This document shows, piece after piece, positions 27,149 through 36,344 of a DNA stretch of 64,000 nucleotides. The DNA is from a virus. The position numbers and the translations under genes were made by a program. Every line of letters starts with the position of its first letter. Position 1 is the stretch's first letter. Location: the IMG/VR virus record IMGVR_UViG_3300025122_000010, positions 20,103-84,102 of that record; one strand, given 5' to 3'. Below the pieces are notes generated by a model. That model did not search any database. It worked only from the letters and a program-made list of their open reading frames with translations, and was not told where the DNA came from.

Positions 27149-28320
27149 GACCAGAAGAACTTAGGCCAGCTTTAGGCTTCAACGATATCGGTCTGCTCCC
27201 TGCAGATCGTAGTACTATCACATCTAGAAAGCAAGTAGATCTAACTACGAAAATTTCTAGAAATATTGAAATCAAATATCCTATCATTCTTTCACCTATG
27301 GACACTGTGTCAAGTGTCAAATCTTGTATAGCATTAAACGAAATAGGAGCAGCAGGCATTCTTCATAGATTCATGACTCCAGAAGAGCAAGCTGAAAAAG
27401 CACTTCAAATTAAGCAATCTCAAGTTGGAGAGGGAGGGCCGCGTTTATATGTAGCTATTGGATTGAATGATTATAAGGAACGTGTGAGAACTTTGCTTGA
27501 AGGGAAGTGTAAATTTGTAGATTTGCTCTTCCTTGATACAGCAAACGGTTCAAATATAAAGGTAGAAGAGTTTATGAAGTGGTGGAACAAAGGTTATAAT
27601 AACGATGGTAGTAGACTATTAGAAGATGAAAATGGTAAGTATTATGCAGTCAGTTCATCACCAGATTTAATCATTGGTAATACATTAACTAAAGCTTCTG
27701 TTGCAAGAGCAATTAATCTAGGAGCTGATGGTGTCAGACATGGAATAGGAGTCGGATCAGCTTGCATCACATCTAGAATGACTGGGATACAATGCCCTCC
27801 AATTACAGCATTGTATTATGGATGGAAAGCAATTCGTAATTGGGAACTAGAACAGATTGACAAGAGTTGCGGTGATGAAAGAGAAGATGTTACTCCTTCA
27901 CTTTTGCTAGATGGAGGAATCAAAACTCCAGGCGATTTAGCAAAAGCTATTGCAGCCGGAGCTGATGCAGTTATATCAGGAAGTATATTTGCTGGATGTA
28001 AAGAAACACCTGGAAAAATTATTGATATATTTCCTGATGATAACAGATATGGAATACCAAAGAAATTTAAGAAATACAGAGGTATGGCTTCTAAGGGAGT
28101 CGTGGAAGATTACGACTTATGGGATGGTGAACCTGAAAATCTATTTGTAGAGGGGGAAGAAAGGCTCGTACCATATGAAGGGAAACCTGTTGTTGAAGTA
28201 GTTCATGAGTTTGCAAATGGTCTTAAATCGGCTATGAGCTATCTTGGATATAGAAATCTTTCAGAACTCAAAGGTAGTTTATGGACAGAAGAAACGATTG
28301 GGATAAAGATGGGAGATTAA
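27145..28320 (+). CDS. IMP dehydrogenase / GMP reductase family enzyme
   Basis: This 391-aa TIM-barrel enzyme has FNDIGLLPADRSTI at the N-terminus, ILSPMDTVSS, AGILHRF, the catalytic-loop Cys near 207 (GIGVGSACITSRMTG), LLDGGIKTPGDLAKAIAAGA and a C-terminal YRGMASKG flap. The CBS pair found in most bacterial IMP dehydrogenases is absent. IMP dehydrogenase makes XMP for GTP synthesis, and GMP reductase works the other way. I cannot decide between them; the catalytic loop lacks the usual GPGS. It would shift purine pools toward or away from guanine. Phage copies are uncommon. Confidence 0.85.
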   Translation: MRPEELRPALGFNDIGLLPADRSTITSRKQVDLTTKISRNIEIKYPIILSPMDTVSSVKSCIALNEIGAAGILHRFMTPEEQAEKALQIKQSQVGEGGPRLYVAIGLNDYKERVRTLLEGKCKFVDLLFLDTANGSNIKVEEFMKWWNKGYNNDGSRLLEDENGKYYAVSSSPDLIIGNTLTKASVARAINLGADGVRHGIGVGSACITSRMTGIQCPPITALYYGWKAIRNWELEQIDKSCGDEREDVTPSLLLDGGIKTPGDLAKAIAAGADAVISGSIFAGCKETPGKIIDIFPDDNRYGIPKKFKKYRGMASKGVVEDYDLWDGEPENLFVEGEERLVPYEGKPVVEVVHEFANGLKSAMSYLGYRNLSELKGSLWTEETIGIKMGD

Positions 28321-28325
28321 CAGCG

Positions 28326-28484
28326 ATGTGGTTTAAAATATATGCACAGGAATCCTATAAGAGTAAGAAGATGGAGCTAGTTGCTATTGTAAAGAGTGAA
28401 GAGCTTTTAAAGCACGTTAAGTCATATTACGAAGGTCAATACGTTGATGTGAAGGTTGAGAGCTCAGATGAAAACCATGCATGA
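28326..28484 (+). CDS. hypothetical protein, 52 aa
   Basis: ATG 28326 follows GGGAG at the end of the preceding gene; the frame is open upstream but that part overlaps the enzyme gene. It is a small basic alpha/beta protein (MWFKIYAQESYKSKKMELVA). Function unknown. Confidence 0.5.
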   Translation: MWFKIYAQESYKSKKMELVAIVKSEELLKHVKSYYEGQYVDVKVESSDENHA

Positions 28485-28674
28485 AGCCAACTTTCGTTAT
28501 CATGATAAATCATGCAATAATTGCAAGCGTATGGATGTCAATGATAATGGGAAAGTGTTTGAGTCAAATTGTAGTATTGTTGGATTGACAAATTTATCAG
28601 TTGATTTATTCAGAGTCATAACTTGGAATGAGTCAAGAGTTTGCGATGAATGGAAGCTAATCTCAGCGAAGTGA
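28468..28674 (+). CDS. small Cys-rich protein, 68 aa
   Basis: ATG 28468 overlaps the previous gene by 17 nt. Cysteines in SCNNCKRM, SNCSIVG and RVCDEW could form a zinc or iron-sulfur site. This spacing recalls small phage zinc-binding proteins. Function unknown. Confidence 0.5.
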   Translation: MKTMHEANFRYHDKSCNNCKRMDVNDNGKVFESNCSIVGLTNLSVDLFRVITWNESRVCDEWKLISAK

Positions 28675-28685
28675 TATTTATATAG
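28674..28685 (+). promoter_or_regulatory. ATATTTATATAG motif, second copy
   Basis: An exact copy of the 12-mer found at 1693 and 60922, here 40 nt upstream of the secreted beta-barrel-like gene in a real intergenic gap. Confidence 0.35.
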
Positions 28686-28725
28686 TACGGTACAAAACCT
28701 TAAACATAAAAAAAGGGGAGAATAC

Positions 28726-29256
28726 ATGAGAAAGTATATCATGATGTTTGCAGCAATGTTTACATTGCTTTTTGCAGTATCACCTGCAGAAGCTGATAAC
28801 AAAGGCAAGATCGTAACATCAGCAGGTGTTGGTGTAGTAACTGTAGTTGATGAAGAGCTCATTGGTAACTTTGAAGGGATTGATGACAATTTGTATGGTA
28901 CGTCTATTGATCTCTATCTCACTAACGCTCAGACCGTTGGAATAAGAGCCGCTATCGCAACGTTCGATAATAAGATGTATGATATTAGTGGGAACTGGAA
29001 GTATCATTTCAGAGCTGATAAGCGATTCGTCCCTTATGCAGGAATTGGATGTGGTATCCAGACTATCGGTTTAGTAACTGACGGAACTAAGGGAACAGCT
29101 TCAATTGCACTTGGTGCTGAATATAGCATATCACCTCGTATTGGTCTCTTCCTAGAGTCTAAGGGTATTACTTCATTCGATAAGAGCACTGATGACAAGA
29201 ATGTTCGAACAGTATTTAATCAAGTGATGCTTGGTTTAACTGTTAACGCAAGATAG
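28726..29256 (+). CDS. secreted beta-barrel-like outer-membrane protein
   Basis: This 176-aa protein begins with a clear signal peptide (MRKYIMMFAAMFTLLFAVSP, cleavage likely after AEA). The mature part has alternating strands with Gly and aromatic residues (RFVPYAGIGCGIQTIGLV, TASIALGAEYSISPRIGLFL), typical of OmpA/OmpW-like barrels, and it ends in ...LGLTVNAR. AAAAGGGGAG precedes the ATG. Phages may use such proteins to change the host surface, for example to block superinfection. The family is not assigned. Confidence 0.6.
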   Translation: MRKYIMMFAAMFTLLFAVSPAEADNKGKIVTSAGVGVVTVVDEELIGNFEGIDDNLYGTSIDLYLTNAQTVGIRAAIATFDNKMYDISGNWKYHFRADKRFVPYAGIGCGIQTIGLVTDGTKGTASIALGAEYSISPRIGLFLESKGITSFDKSTDDKNVRTVFNQVMLGLTVNAR

Positions 29257-29363
29257 TTTCAAACTGTTTGGCAGTTCAGTTCAAAAACTGTCATACATAA
29301 AACCTCAAACCGGACTTTAAACTTATTTACAACGCCAGTCCGTCGTTGTTACGGAGGTGAGAC
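29257..29363 (+). other. intergenic region with inverted repeat
   Basis: No gene is visible. CGGACT near 29312 can pair with AGTCCG near 29336, just ahead of the strong ribosome site GGAGGTGA of the next gene. A regulatory hairpin is possible. Confidence 0.3.
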
Positions 29364-30179
29364 ATGGTGTATCAAGAAAAGTTGGTAGCAGCAATCCAGG
29401 TAGATGGTAAGACTCTTCGTGAGTCCCATCAAGGTAGTGGTTCCTCAGAAGTATTCCTTCCTTTTGGTTCAGAATACCGATTATTTTTCAAGAACATAGC
29501 GAATCGTAAAGTTCAAGTAGGAGTAAATGTTGATGGCAGAGAAGCAATTAAAGCTTTGCTTATCGATGCAAATTCTACTGCTACGCTTGAAAGATTCTTT
29601 GGTGATTCTATGAATGATGGCAATAAGTTCAAGTTCATAGAGATGATTAATGAAATTCGTGAACACAGAGGTGATCAGCCAGAAGATGGCTTGATTGAGA
29701 TTCGTTACAAGTTTGAGAAGGAAGTTATTAGACACGAAGTGCTTCATGAATGGGAAGAGTATTATCGTACGTATCCACGCAGGCGTCCAGGACGACGTGA
29801 AGACGGTCCGTTGCCATGGAAAGATTATTGGACTGTTAGTAGTGATGATTCAAGAGGAATTACTAAATCACTTGGTGGTGGCGGAACATCTAGTTCTATG
29901 TCGATGAGTTATGATGCTCCAGTAGCTGCAGCAGCACCAGCTAACGATCTAGGAATCACAGTAGAAGGGTCGTTTTCAAATCAGAGATTCAATTATGGGC
30001 ATATTGGTGAATTAGAAACAAAAGAACACGTAATTGTATTCCAGTTAAAGGGAGAGACTTCTCAGGTAGTAGTAGAAGTACCAATGACTACAAGAACCAA
30101 GATTCAATGTAGTTATTGTAGTACAAGAAATGTTTCTTCCAACAACTTCTGTAGAAAATGCGGAGCAGCAGTGAAGTAA
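29364..30179 (+). CDS. zinc-ribbon protein with long linker, 271 aa
   Basis: GGAGGTGA precedes the ATG. An N-terminal beta-rich domain of about 125 residues (VFLPFGSEYRLFFKNIANRK, VQVGVNVDGREAIKALL) is followed by an Arg/Pro-rich stretch and a Gly/Ser/Ala-rich linker. The last 30 residues are a zinc ribbon (CSYCSTRNVSSNNFCRKCG). The protein stands alone between a promoter-like gap and a terminator, so it may be made at a high level. Function unknown. Confidence 0.65.
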   Translation: MVYQEKLVAAIQVDGKTLRESHQGSGSSEVFLPFGSEYRLFFKNIANRKVQVGVNVDGREAIKALLIDANSTATLERFFGDSMNDGNKFKFIEMINEIREHRGDQPEDGLIEIRYKFEKEVIRHEVLHEWEEYYRTYPRRRPGRREDGPLPWKDYWTVSSDDSRGITKSLGGGGTSSSMSMSYDAPVAAAAPANDLGITVEGSFSNQRFNYGHIGELETKEHVIVFQLKGETSQVVVEVPMTTRTKIQCSYCSTRNVSSNNFCRKCGAAVK

Positions 30180-30210
30180 ATTGAGTTATAATTAAGAGTT
30201 TAGAAAAAAC

Positions 30211-30239
30211 GAGCGTCCTTTTGTTTAATCTGGGCGCTC
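30211..30239 (+). terminator. intrinsic terminator
   Basis: GAGCGTCC pairs with GGGCGCTC (8 bp, one G-T) around a 13-nt loop, followed by ATTTGATT. It closes the zinc-ribbon gene. Confidence 0.7.
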
Positions 30240-30296
30240 ATTTGATTAAAACAGTACGAGTTCAGCTAGAAAAACGATCAAACAGGAGTGTTAGAT

Positions 30297-30767
30297 ATGA
30301 ATATATCATTCTCTGGAACTAGAAAATACAAGACTAGTCAAGACAATATAGATAAAATGCAAAGAACAGCATATACTGTAATGGGTGATAATGAAGTAGA
30401 TAACATTTACTTTGGGGGAGCTGAAGGTGTAGATACAGAAATGCTAGTTCGATGTGGCAAGCTTAAAAATGTTGTTCCAAGTAAAAAGAAGCTTGTAGTT
30501 ATCCTTCCAAATGCCATAAAGGATCAGCCTGAGTTTGCTCAAAAAGTAATTATCAAATATGCTGACAATATAATAGAGCTTAAGAATCTAATAAATCAAG
30601 AAGATGGATACAAATCATATAGAAGAAGAAATGAAGAACTTATCAGAAAGTGCGACAAGCTTTATGCATTTCCTCTAAAGAAGAGTCATAACAGATCTGG
30701 AACTTGGATGACTATACGAATTGCACAAAAAGAAAATAAAGAAGTTCAAATCATTGAATTAGAGTAA
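30297..30767 (+). CDS. SLOG-like nucleotide-binding protein, 156 aa
   Basis: ATG 30297 has AGGAG 8 nt upstream. The sequence NISFSGTRKYKTSQ and YFGGAEGVDTEMLV followed by a basic/acid pattern and WMTIRIAQKENKEVQIIEL resembles the Rossmann-like SLOG/DprA/LOG superfamily, where GG-x-G-D binds a nucleotide. Roles include nucleotide sensing or hydrolysis. The match is by pattern only. Confidence 0.5.
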   Translation: MNISFSGTRKYKTSQDNIDKMQRTAYTVMGDNEVDNIYFGGAEGVDTEMLVRCGKLKNVVPSKKKLVVILPNAIKDQPEFAQKVIIKYADNIIELKNLINQEDGYKSYRRRNEELIRKCDKLYAFPLKKSHNRSGTWMTIRIAQKENKEVQIIELE

Positions 30768-30785
30768 ACTAACGAAAGGTTAGAC

Positions 30786-31061
30786 ATGCAAACTGTATGG
30801 AAGTTCCCATTGCCAAAAGAAGTCACACATCAGTTTAGTTTGGAGATGCCAAAAGATGGTTTGGATTTGTCTGTAAATTTTGATCCAAAAATAGAACAGA
30901 TTTGTTTGTGGAGTCTTGTCAAACCTGAGAATGAGACTGTAATTAGAAGTTTTGTTCTTGCTGCTACAGGACAAGATATTATCGGATGGAATATAATTAG
31001 ACACGTTGGAAGTTGTAGTGCTTTTGAAATTTTGTTTTATCACCTATTCGAAGTGGAGTAG
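30786..31061 (+). CDS. DUF7352-like conserved protein, 91 aa
   Basis: The pattern TVWKFPLP, FSLEMPKDGLDLSVNFD, ICLWSLVKPE and a final HLFEVE fits a small protein family that I recall in many phages and bacteria, with no known role. CGAAAGG precedes the ATG. It lies 2 nt before the 5' nuclease gene. Confidence 0.6.
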   Translation: MQTVWKFPLPKEVTHQFSLEMPKDGLDLSVNFDPKIEQICLWSLVKPENETVIRSFVLAATGQDIIGWNIIRHVGSCSAFEILFYHLFEVE

Positions 31062-31063
31062 TT

Positions 31064-32095
31064 ATGGCAAAGACAAGAATTTTGTATATTGATATGATGA
31101 ATTTGTTTATTAGGAATTTCGCTTCTTTACCTTTCACTAACGATCAAGGTGAGCATGTGGGTGCTCTTTTTGGGTGCTTGAATAGTTATTGCTCTTTGAT
31201 AAAGAAATTCGAGCCTGACATGGTTTTAGTGGCTTGGGAAGGGAAGGACTCTTCAAAGAGAAGAAGAGACCTTATGCCAGGGTATAAAGGCGGAAGGAAG
31301 TTTCATGGCTTTAATAAATCTGTGTTTGGAGACGATGTTGAAGCTGAAACAAAAGCGCTAACTAACCAGTTGACTAGACTAAAACAGTATATCACAAACT
31401 TACCGTTCTATCAAGCATCAGTCGACTATTTAGAAGCAGATGATTTGATTGGTTATTCTGTTGAGCATCTATTCAATGATGATGAAAATTTCCAGAATAT
31501 AATTGTTTCTTATGACAGAGATTATATCCAATTAGTAGGAAAAGGAACTGCCTTGTTTAGGCCAGTTAAATCAAAGGATTATCCGAAAGGACAGTTCTGT
31601 ACTGAAGGGACTGTCATTGAAGAGATGGGTTGTCATCCTAGAAATTATTTAATAATGAAATGTATAGTTGGTGACACTTCTGATGCAATTAATGGAATCT
31701 CGAGAGTGGGAGAAAAAACAGTTGCAAAAGATTTCGAGTGTTTACAGGCTTTGAAGAATGGGACTGATATTTATACTACTGAAGACATCTTCGATATCTG
31801 TGATTACAAGCTAGCTGAAGACCCAAAGAAAAATAAGAAGTATGGTAAATATTTAGAGCATAGGAAGTTGATAGAAAGGAACTATGAATTAATGCAATTA
31901 CTAGATCCAAACATAAGTATTACTTCAGTTCAAGCAATTGAACGAACATTTACAAATTTCTTACCAAAGTTTAAAAGCACACAGTTCAGGCTTATGTTAG
32001 TAAAGGATTCAATTGCACCGAGAAATATTACGAGTTGGGTCGACGCCCTTACAAATATACATCCAAAATCAATTTCATTTGAGCAAGGAGATTAA
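31064..32095 (+). CDS. 5'-3' exonuclease, T4 RNase H / FEN-like
   Basis: This 343-aa protein has the FEN/5' nuclease acidic residues in YIDMMNLF (N-terminus), EGKDSSKRRRDLMPGYKGGR, the YLEADDLIG block and SYDRDYIQLV, then GDTSDAINGI for the helix-hairpin DNA-binding region. It removes RNA primers and 5' flaps on the lagging strand. GGAG precedes the ATG. The helicase gene follows directly, forming a replication unit. Confidence 0.85.
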   Translation: MAKTRILYIDMMNLFIRNFASLPFTNDQGEHVGALFGCLNSYCSLIKKFEPDMVLVAWEGKDSSKRRRDLMPGYKGGRKFHGFNKSVFGDDVEAETKALTNQLTRLKQYITNLPFYQASVDYLEADDLIGYSVEHLFNDDENFQNIIVSYDRDYIQLVGKGTALFRPVKSKDYPKGQFCTEGTVIEEMGCHPRNYLIMKCIVGDTSDAINGISRVGEKTVAKDFECLQALKNGTDIYTTEDIFDICDYKLAEDPKKNKKYGKYLEHRKLIERNYELMQLLDPNISITSVQAIERTFTNFLPKFKSTQFRLMLVKDSIAPRNITSWVDALTNIHPKSISFEQGD

Positions 32096-33442
32096 ATGGC
32101 AGATCATACTGGCAATTTTGAAAAGTTTGGTTGGAAATTTCAAAATAGAGTCATTAGTGCATCTTTAAATGATGACAAGTTTTTCCAGCAAAATGTTGCT
32201 ATATGCAAACCTAGTTATTTCAGTAGTGACGCTCTCCAAACAATTTGGCAAGCAATTGTTGACTACTATCTTAAGTATAATGTAGCTCCTTCATTCGATT
32301 CTTTGTATGTTGAAATTGCAAAGATTGAGGATGATAATTTGGTCAATGATTGTAAGATCATGTTGGCTGAAGTTAATAAAGAGACTAATAAGAAGGACAT
32401 CAAGTCAGTAAAGGATACGGTTACTGACTTTTGCACGGAGAAAGAGATTGAACAAGCAATACTAGATTCAGTAGAGCTTCTAAAGAAGAATAAGAAAGAC
32501 GCAATTAAAACAAGAATAGAGAAAGCATTGAAACATGTCCATGCTGTAGATATCGGGCATGTTTATTTCGATAGACTTGAAGAGAGGTTGAAGCAGAACT
32601 TTAGAAACACAGTGCCAACTGGGTTTAAGCTACTTGATGGTGCTGACTATCTTGATGGTGGGTTGGGTGTTGGTGAAATTGGTGTTATAATGGCACCAAC
32701 TGGAGGAGGGAAGAGTTTCTGGCTTATGATGCTAGGTTACGGTGCTTTAAAGAATAAGGTAAATGTTGTTCATTATACATTTGAGCTTTCTGAAGTTAAC
32801 ATAGGAAGAAGATACGATGCTTGTATAAGTGGGATTCCAATGAAAGATCTTACTTCTAAATCTGATATGGTGCAAAAAGCATTGAAAGAGTTTGATGGTG
32901 GGAAGCTAGTAATAAAGGAGTTCCCAACAAAAAGTGCTAATATCAATAAGATCAAATTTCATATTGACAGACTTTTGTCATCTGATTTTGAGCCAGGTCT
33001 TATAATTATTGACTATGCCGATCTTATGATAAGCACAAAAGCATTTGAGCAAAAGACATGGGAATTAGAAGCAATCTATGAAGAGCTTCGTGGTTTTGGT
33101 ATGGAGATCAAGATTCCAATTTGGAGTGCTAGTCAGACTAATAGACTTGGATTGGATGGTGACATCATTGGTCTAGATAAGATTGCAGATGCGTATGCTA
33201 AAGCACAAGTTGCTGATTTCATTGCTACATTTTCTAGAAACATGGTTGAAAAAGAGAAGAATAAAGGTAAGTTTTATATTGCAAAGAACAGAATTGGTGT
33301 TGATGGAAAAGTATTTGGAGTTGATTTCAATCCTGCAACTGCTTCAATTGTATTGCAAGAATTTGATGAGCAAGTAAAATTAGAGGGTGATATTCAAAGC
33401 TTGTATAAAAAATATAAGGATAACAAAGATGGATGGGGATAA
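32096..33442 (+). CDS. replicative DNA helicase, DnaB / T4 gp41-like
   Basis: This 448-aa RecA-fold helicase has Walker A APTGGGKS near 200, VVHYTFELSE (motif 1a), Walker B LIIIDYADLM, the SASQTNR motif and the C-terminal FYIAKNRIGVDGKVFG region. The N-terminal 130 residues match a DnaB-type helical domain. It unwinds the fork and cooperates with the primase at 53427. AAGGAG precedes the ATG. Confidence 0.9.
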   Translation: MADHTGNFEKFGWKFQNRVISASLNDDKFFQQNVAICKPSYFSSDALQTIWQAIVDYYLKYNVAPSFDSLYVEIAKIEDDNLVNDCKIMLAEVNKETNKKDIKSVKDTVTDFCTEKEIEQAILDSVELLKKNKKDAIKTRIEKALKHVHAVDIGHVYFDRLEERLKQNFRNTVPTGFKLLDGADYLDGGLGVGEIGVIMAPTGGGKSFWLMMLGYGALKNKVNVVHYTFELSEVNIGRRYDACISGIPMKDLTSKSDMVQKALKEFDGGKLVIKEFPTKSANINKIKFHIDRLLSSDFEPGLIIIDYADLMISTKAFEQKTWELEAIYEELRGFGMEIKIPIWSASQTNRLGLDGDIIGLDKIADAYAKAQVADFIATFSRNMVEKEKNKGKFYIAKNRIGVDGKVFGVDFNPATASIVLQEFDEQVKLEGDIQSLYKKYKDNKDGWG

Positions 33443-33443
33443 T

Positions 33444-33668
33444 ATGAAAAAGTTAATTGTAACATATACTGTCTCTTCTGCTGACTATTCAGAGACTCAA
33501 ATTGCATATTCAAAAACAAGAGAATCAGAAAAAACAGAAACAGAAGCTAAAGACGTTATGAAGAGAGTGTTTGAAAGTACTAAAATTGAGTATAATGAAC
33601 ATCTAACAGTAGAGCTCTTAATCATTGAAAATGAGAATCAAAAAACCTTAGGCAAACTTGAAAAGTAA
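33444..33668 (+). CDS. hypothetical protein, 74 aa
   Basis: ATG 33444 follows GGGG at the end of the helicase gene. It is acidic with a beta-rich start (KLIVTYTVSSADYSETQIAY) and a helix of Glu/Lys. Function unknown. Confidence 0.5.
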   Translation: MKKLIVTYTVSSADYSETQIAYSKTRESEKTETEAKDVMKRVFESTKIEYNEHLTVELLIIENENQKTLGKLEK

Positions 33669-33680
33669 TGGAGAGATAGA

Positions 33681-35534
33681 TTGGACATATCACAGAAGAT
33701 ACTATCAGATGTAATTGTTTATTCAAACTATGCAAGATACATCCCCGAATTAAAGAGAAGAGAGACATGGGAAGAGATAGTTTCTAGAAATATGAGTATG
33801 CATATAAAGAAGTTCCCAAAGTTGAGAGAAGAGATTAAAGAAGTATATGAGAAATTCGTAGTAACTAAGAAGGTGTTGCCGTCAATGAGAAGCATGCAAT
33901 TTGGAGGGAAGCCAATTGAACTGTCACCAAACAGGATTTACAATTGTGCCTATCTTCCAATTGATCATTATGAAGCTTTCTCAGAGATAATGTTTTTGCT
34001 GTTAGGGGGAACAGGGATAGGGTATTCTGTCCAGTTTCATCATGTTGAACAATTACCAGAAGTTAGAAAGCCAATAAAGAAAAGAAGATATCTGATAGGT
34101 GATTCTATTGAAGGCTGGTCTGATGCTGTAAAAGTATTGGTTAAGTCTTATTTCTGTGAAAAATCTTTGCCGGACTTTGACTATTCAGACATACGACCCA
34201 AAGGAGCTAGATTAAAGACATCAGGGGGTATTGCTCCAGGACCAGAACCATTGAAGGATTGTTTGCACAATGTGAGCAAAGTGTTTGAAAGGAAAGAAGA
34301 TGGAACAAAGCTTTCAACAATAGAAGTTCATGATATAGTTTGTCATATAGCTGACGCTGTTCTTGCAGGAGGGATAAGAAGAGCTGCTCTAATCTCATTG
34401 TTCTCTTTCGATGACGAAGATATGTTAACTTGTAAATTCGGTAATTGGTGGGAGTTGAATCCACAAAGAGCAAGAGCTAACAATTCAGCTGTTATTATGA
34501 GACATAGAATTAGAGAGAAGAAGTTCTTTGAGTTTTGGGAGAAGATTAAGAATAACAAATCTGGCGAGCCGGGATTCTTTTTCTCTAACAACAGAGATTA
34601 TGGTGCAAACCCTTGTGCTGAGATATCTCTAAGAGACCATCAATTCTGTAATTTAGTTGAAATAAATGCTTCTGATGTAGAAAGTCAAGATGACTTAAAT
34701 GAAAGAGCAAAGGCAGCTGCATTTATAGCTACACTACAAGCAAGCTATACAAACTTTCATTATTTGAGAGAGATATGGAAAAGCCAGACTGAGAAAGATG
34801 CTTTAATAGGTGTTGGTATGACTGGTATAGCTAGTGGAAGTGTTCTAGAATTTGATTTAAAAGAGTCGTCAAAATTAGTAATTGAAGAAAACATACGTAT
34901 TGCAGCATTATTGGAAATAAACGCCGCTGAAAGAACCACTACAGTTAAGCCTTCTGGGACTAGTTCTCTTGTTCTTGGTTGTAGTTCTGGCATCCATCCC
35001 TGGCATAGCAAGTATTATATAAGAAGAAAGCAGATACTTAAAAACGAACCACTCTACATCTATTTGAAGAGAACAAATCCTAAGTTAGTTGAAGATGACT
35101 ATTTCAAACCTCACATACAAGCTGTAGTTGCAATTCCTCAGAAAGCACCAGAAGGTGCGATAACGAGATATGAACCTGTATTTGAAATGTTAGAGAGAGT
35201 TAAAAAGTTCAATTTAGAATGGATAAGAAATGGACATAACAATGGTGATAATACTAACAATGTTTCTGCTACGATATCTATAAATGATGGTGAATGGAAT
35301 AAAGTAGGTAAATGGATGTGGGAAAATAGAAAGGTATACAACGGCCTTGCCGTGTTCCCAAAAGAAGAACATAGTTATGTTCAAGCACCTTTTCAGGAGA
35401 TTGAAGAAGTGACATTCTTACAGCTGCTCTCTAATTTGAGAGATATTGATCTTACAAAAGTAGAAGAGTTGGATGATTACACTACTTTGAAAGCAGAACT
35501 AGCATGTGCAAATGGAGGTTGTGATATTTTATAA
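33681..35534 (+). CDS. nrdJ: class II (adenosylcobalamin-dependent) ribonucleotide reductase
   Basis: This 617-aa protein matches the monomeric B12-type reductase: LPSMRSMQFGG, the LLLGGTGIGYSVQ substrate loop, the finger-loop NPCAEISL near 310, TTTVKPSGTSSLVLG near 415 and a Cys-containing tail (CANGGCDIL) that would carry reducing equivalents. It makes dNTPs from NTPs without needing oxygen, but needs host cobalamin. Start TTG with GGAGAG upstream. It is slightly shorter than Lactobacillus-type enzymes. It sits at the head of the nucleotide cluster. Confidence 0.9.
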   Translation: MDISQKILSDVIVYSNYARYIPELKRRETWEEIVSRNMSMHIKKFPKLREEIKEVYEKFVVTKKVLPSMRSMQFGGKPIELSPNRIYNCAYLPIDHYEAFSEIMFLLLGGTGIGYSVQFHHVEQLPEVRKPIKKRRYLIGDSIEGWSDAVKVLVKSYFCEKSLPDFDYSDIRPKGARLKTSGGIAPGPEPLKDCLHNVSKVFERKEDGTKLSTIEVHDIVCHIADAVLAGGIRRAALISLFSFDDEDMLTCKFGNWWELNPQRARANNSAVIMRHRIREKKFFEFWEKIKNNKSGEPGFFFSNNRDYGANPCAEISLRDHQFCNLVEINASDVESQDDLNERAKAAAFIATLQASYTNFHYLREIWKSQTEKDALIGVGMTGIASGSVLEFDLKESSKLVIEENIRIAALLEINAAERTTTVKPSGTSSLVLGCSSGIHPWHSKYYIRRKQILKNEPLYIYLKRTNPKLVEDDYFKPHIQAVVAIPQKAPEGAITRYEPVFEMLERVKKFNLEWIRNGHNNGDNTNNVSATISINDGEWNKVGKWMWENRKVYNGLAVFPKEEHSYVQAPFQEIEEVTFLQLLSNLRDIDLTKVEELDDYTTLKAELACANGGCDIL

Positions 35535-35566
35535 AACAACATAACATTATTATAATGGAGAAAGAA

Positions 35567-35776
35567 ATGGAGGATGCTAATAAGAAAAAGCCCGGCTTGC
35601 AGTTCGAAGCTAGAGTTCAAGAGCTAGCAAGGAGGTATAAAACAATTGACAAGGTCTTTAGACACATGTCTTTAGGGCAAGTTTCTAGATACTATGAAAA
35701 GAATAGTTGTATATTTTTCAAAGATGGGACGTTAGTATACAACGAAACAACTGGAGAAATTTATGAGTCTATCTAA
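35567..35776 (+). CDS. hypothetical protein, 69 aa
   Basis: ATG 35567 has GGAG 8 nt upstream, so it is preferred over the ATG at 35555. It is a basic helical protein with an aromatic C-terminal half (CIFFKDGTLVYNETTGEIYE). It overlaps the next start by 14 nt. Function unknown. Confidence 0.5.
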   Translation: MEDANKKKPGLQFEARVQELARRYKTIDKVFRHMSLGQVSRYYEKNSCIFFKDGTLVYNETTGEIYESI

Positions 35777-36335
35777 CATGTTATTTAAGAACGCAGAGTT
35801 TCGATCAGTTGGGGTGCCTTCAAGAGTTTTGAATTATGCTGATTTGATTTCTGAAGAAGATGAAGAGAAGTATAGTCCAAAATGGATAGGGATGGTTGGG
35901 CAAAAGATGGATGGCATATGTAGAAATAAAGCAGTGTCATATTTTGATTGGGAAAGCTATGCAGATCAAGTTACGAAGATTGATTATGTATACAACAACG
36001 ATCTAGGGAAAACAGGAAATTTGTCAACTTCGATTATTGGTGTAGGTTATAATACTAGACCGTATCATAGTTGGGTGTTAGTTAAATCTGATTCTAAACT
36101 TAAAGAAATGAGAATACGAGGTTGCTCTGAAATAACAATTGCAGTTCTTTCATTTCAGAGTAAACTTAATGTATTGTGGTATAAAGGACTATATGTTATT
36201 CCGATTAATAATATATTCAATATGCCAACATGTAACATTAACGGCGAAAAAATAAGAGGCATCCCATTGTCAGAAGGAGAGTTCGAAGAATCTCATGAGT
36301 CTCTTAAAAAGTACAGATATGAGTTTTCACAATAG
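35763..36335 (+). CDS. hypothetical protein, 190 aa
   Basis: A mixed alpha/beta protein with no recognised motif. The middle has several strand-like stretches (YHSWVLVKSDS, EITIAVLSFQSKLNVLWYKG). It lies between the reductase and the dCMP deaminase and may serve nucleotide metabolism, but nothing in the sequence shows this. Confidence 0.55.
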   Translation: MSLSNMLFKNAEFRSVGVPSRVLNYADLISEEDEEKYSPKWIGMVGQKMDGICRNKAVSYFDWESYADQVTKIDYVYNNDLGKTGNLSTSIIGVGYNTRPYHSWVLVKSDSKLKEMRIRGCSEITIAVLSFQSKLNVLWYKGLYVIPINNIFNMPTCNINGEKIRGIPLSEGEFEESHESLKKYRYEFSQ

Positions 36336-36344
36336 GGGAGATTT

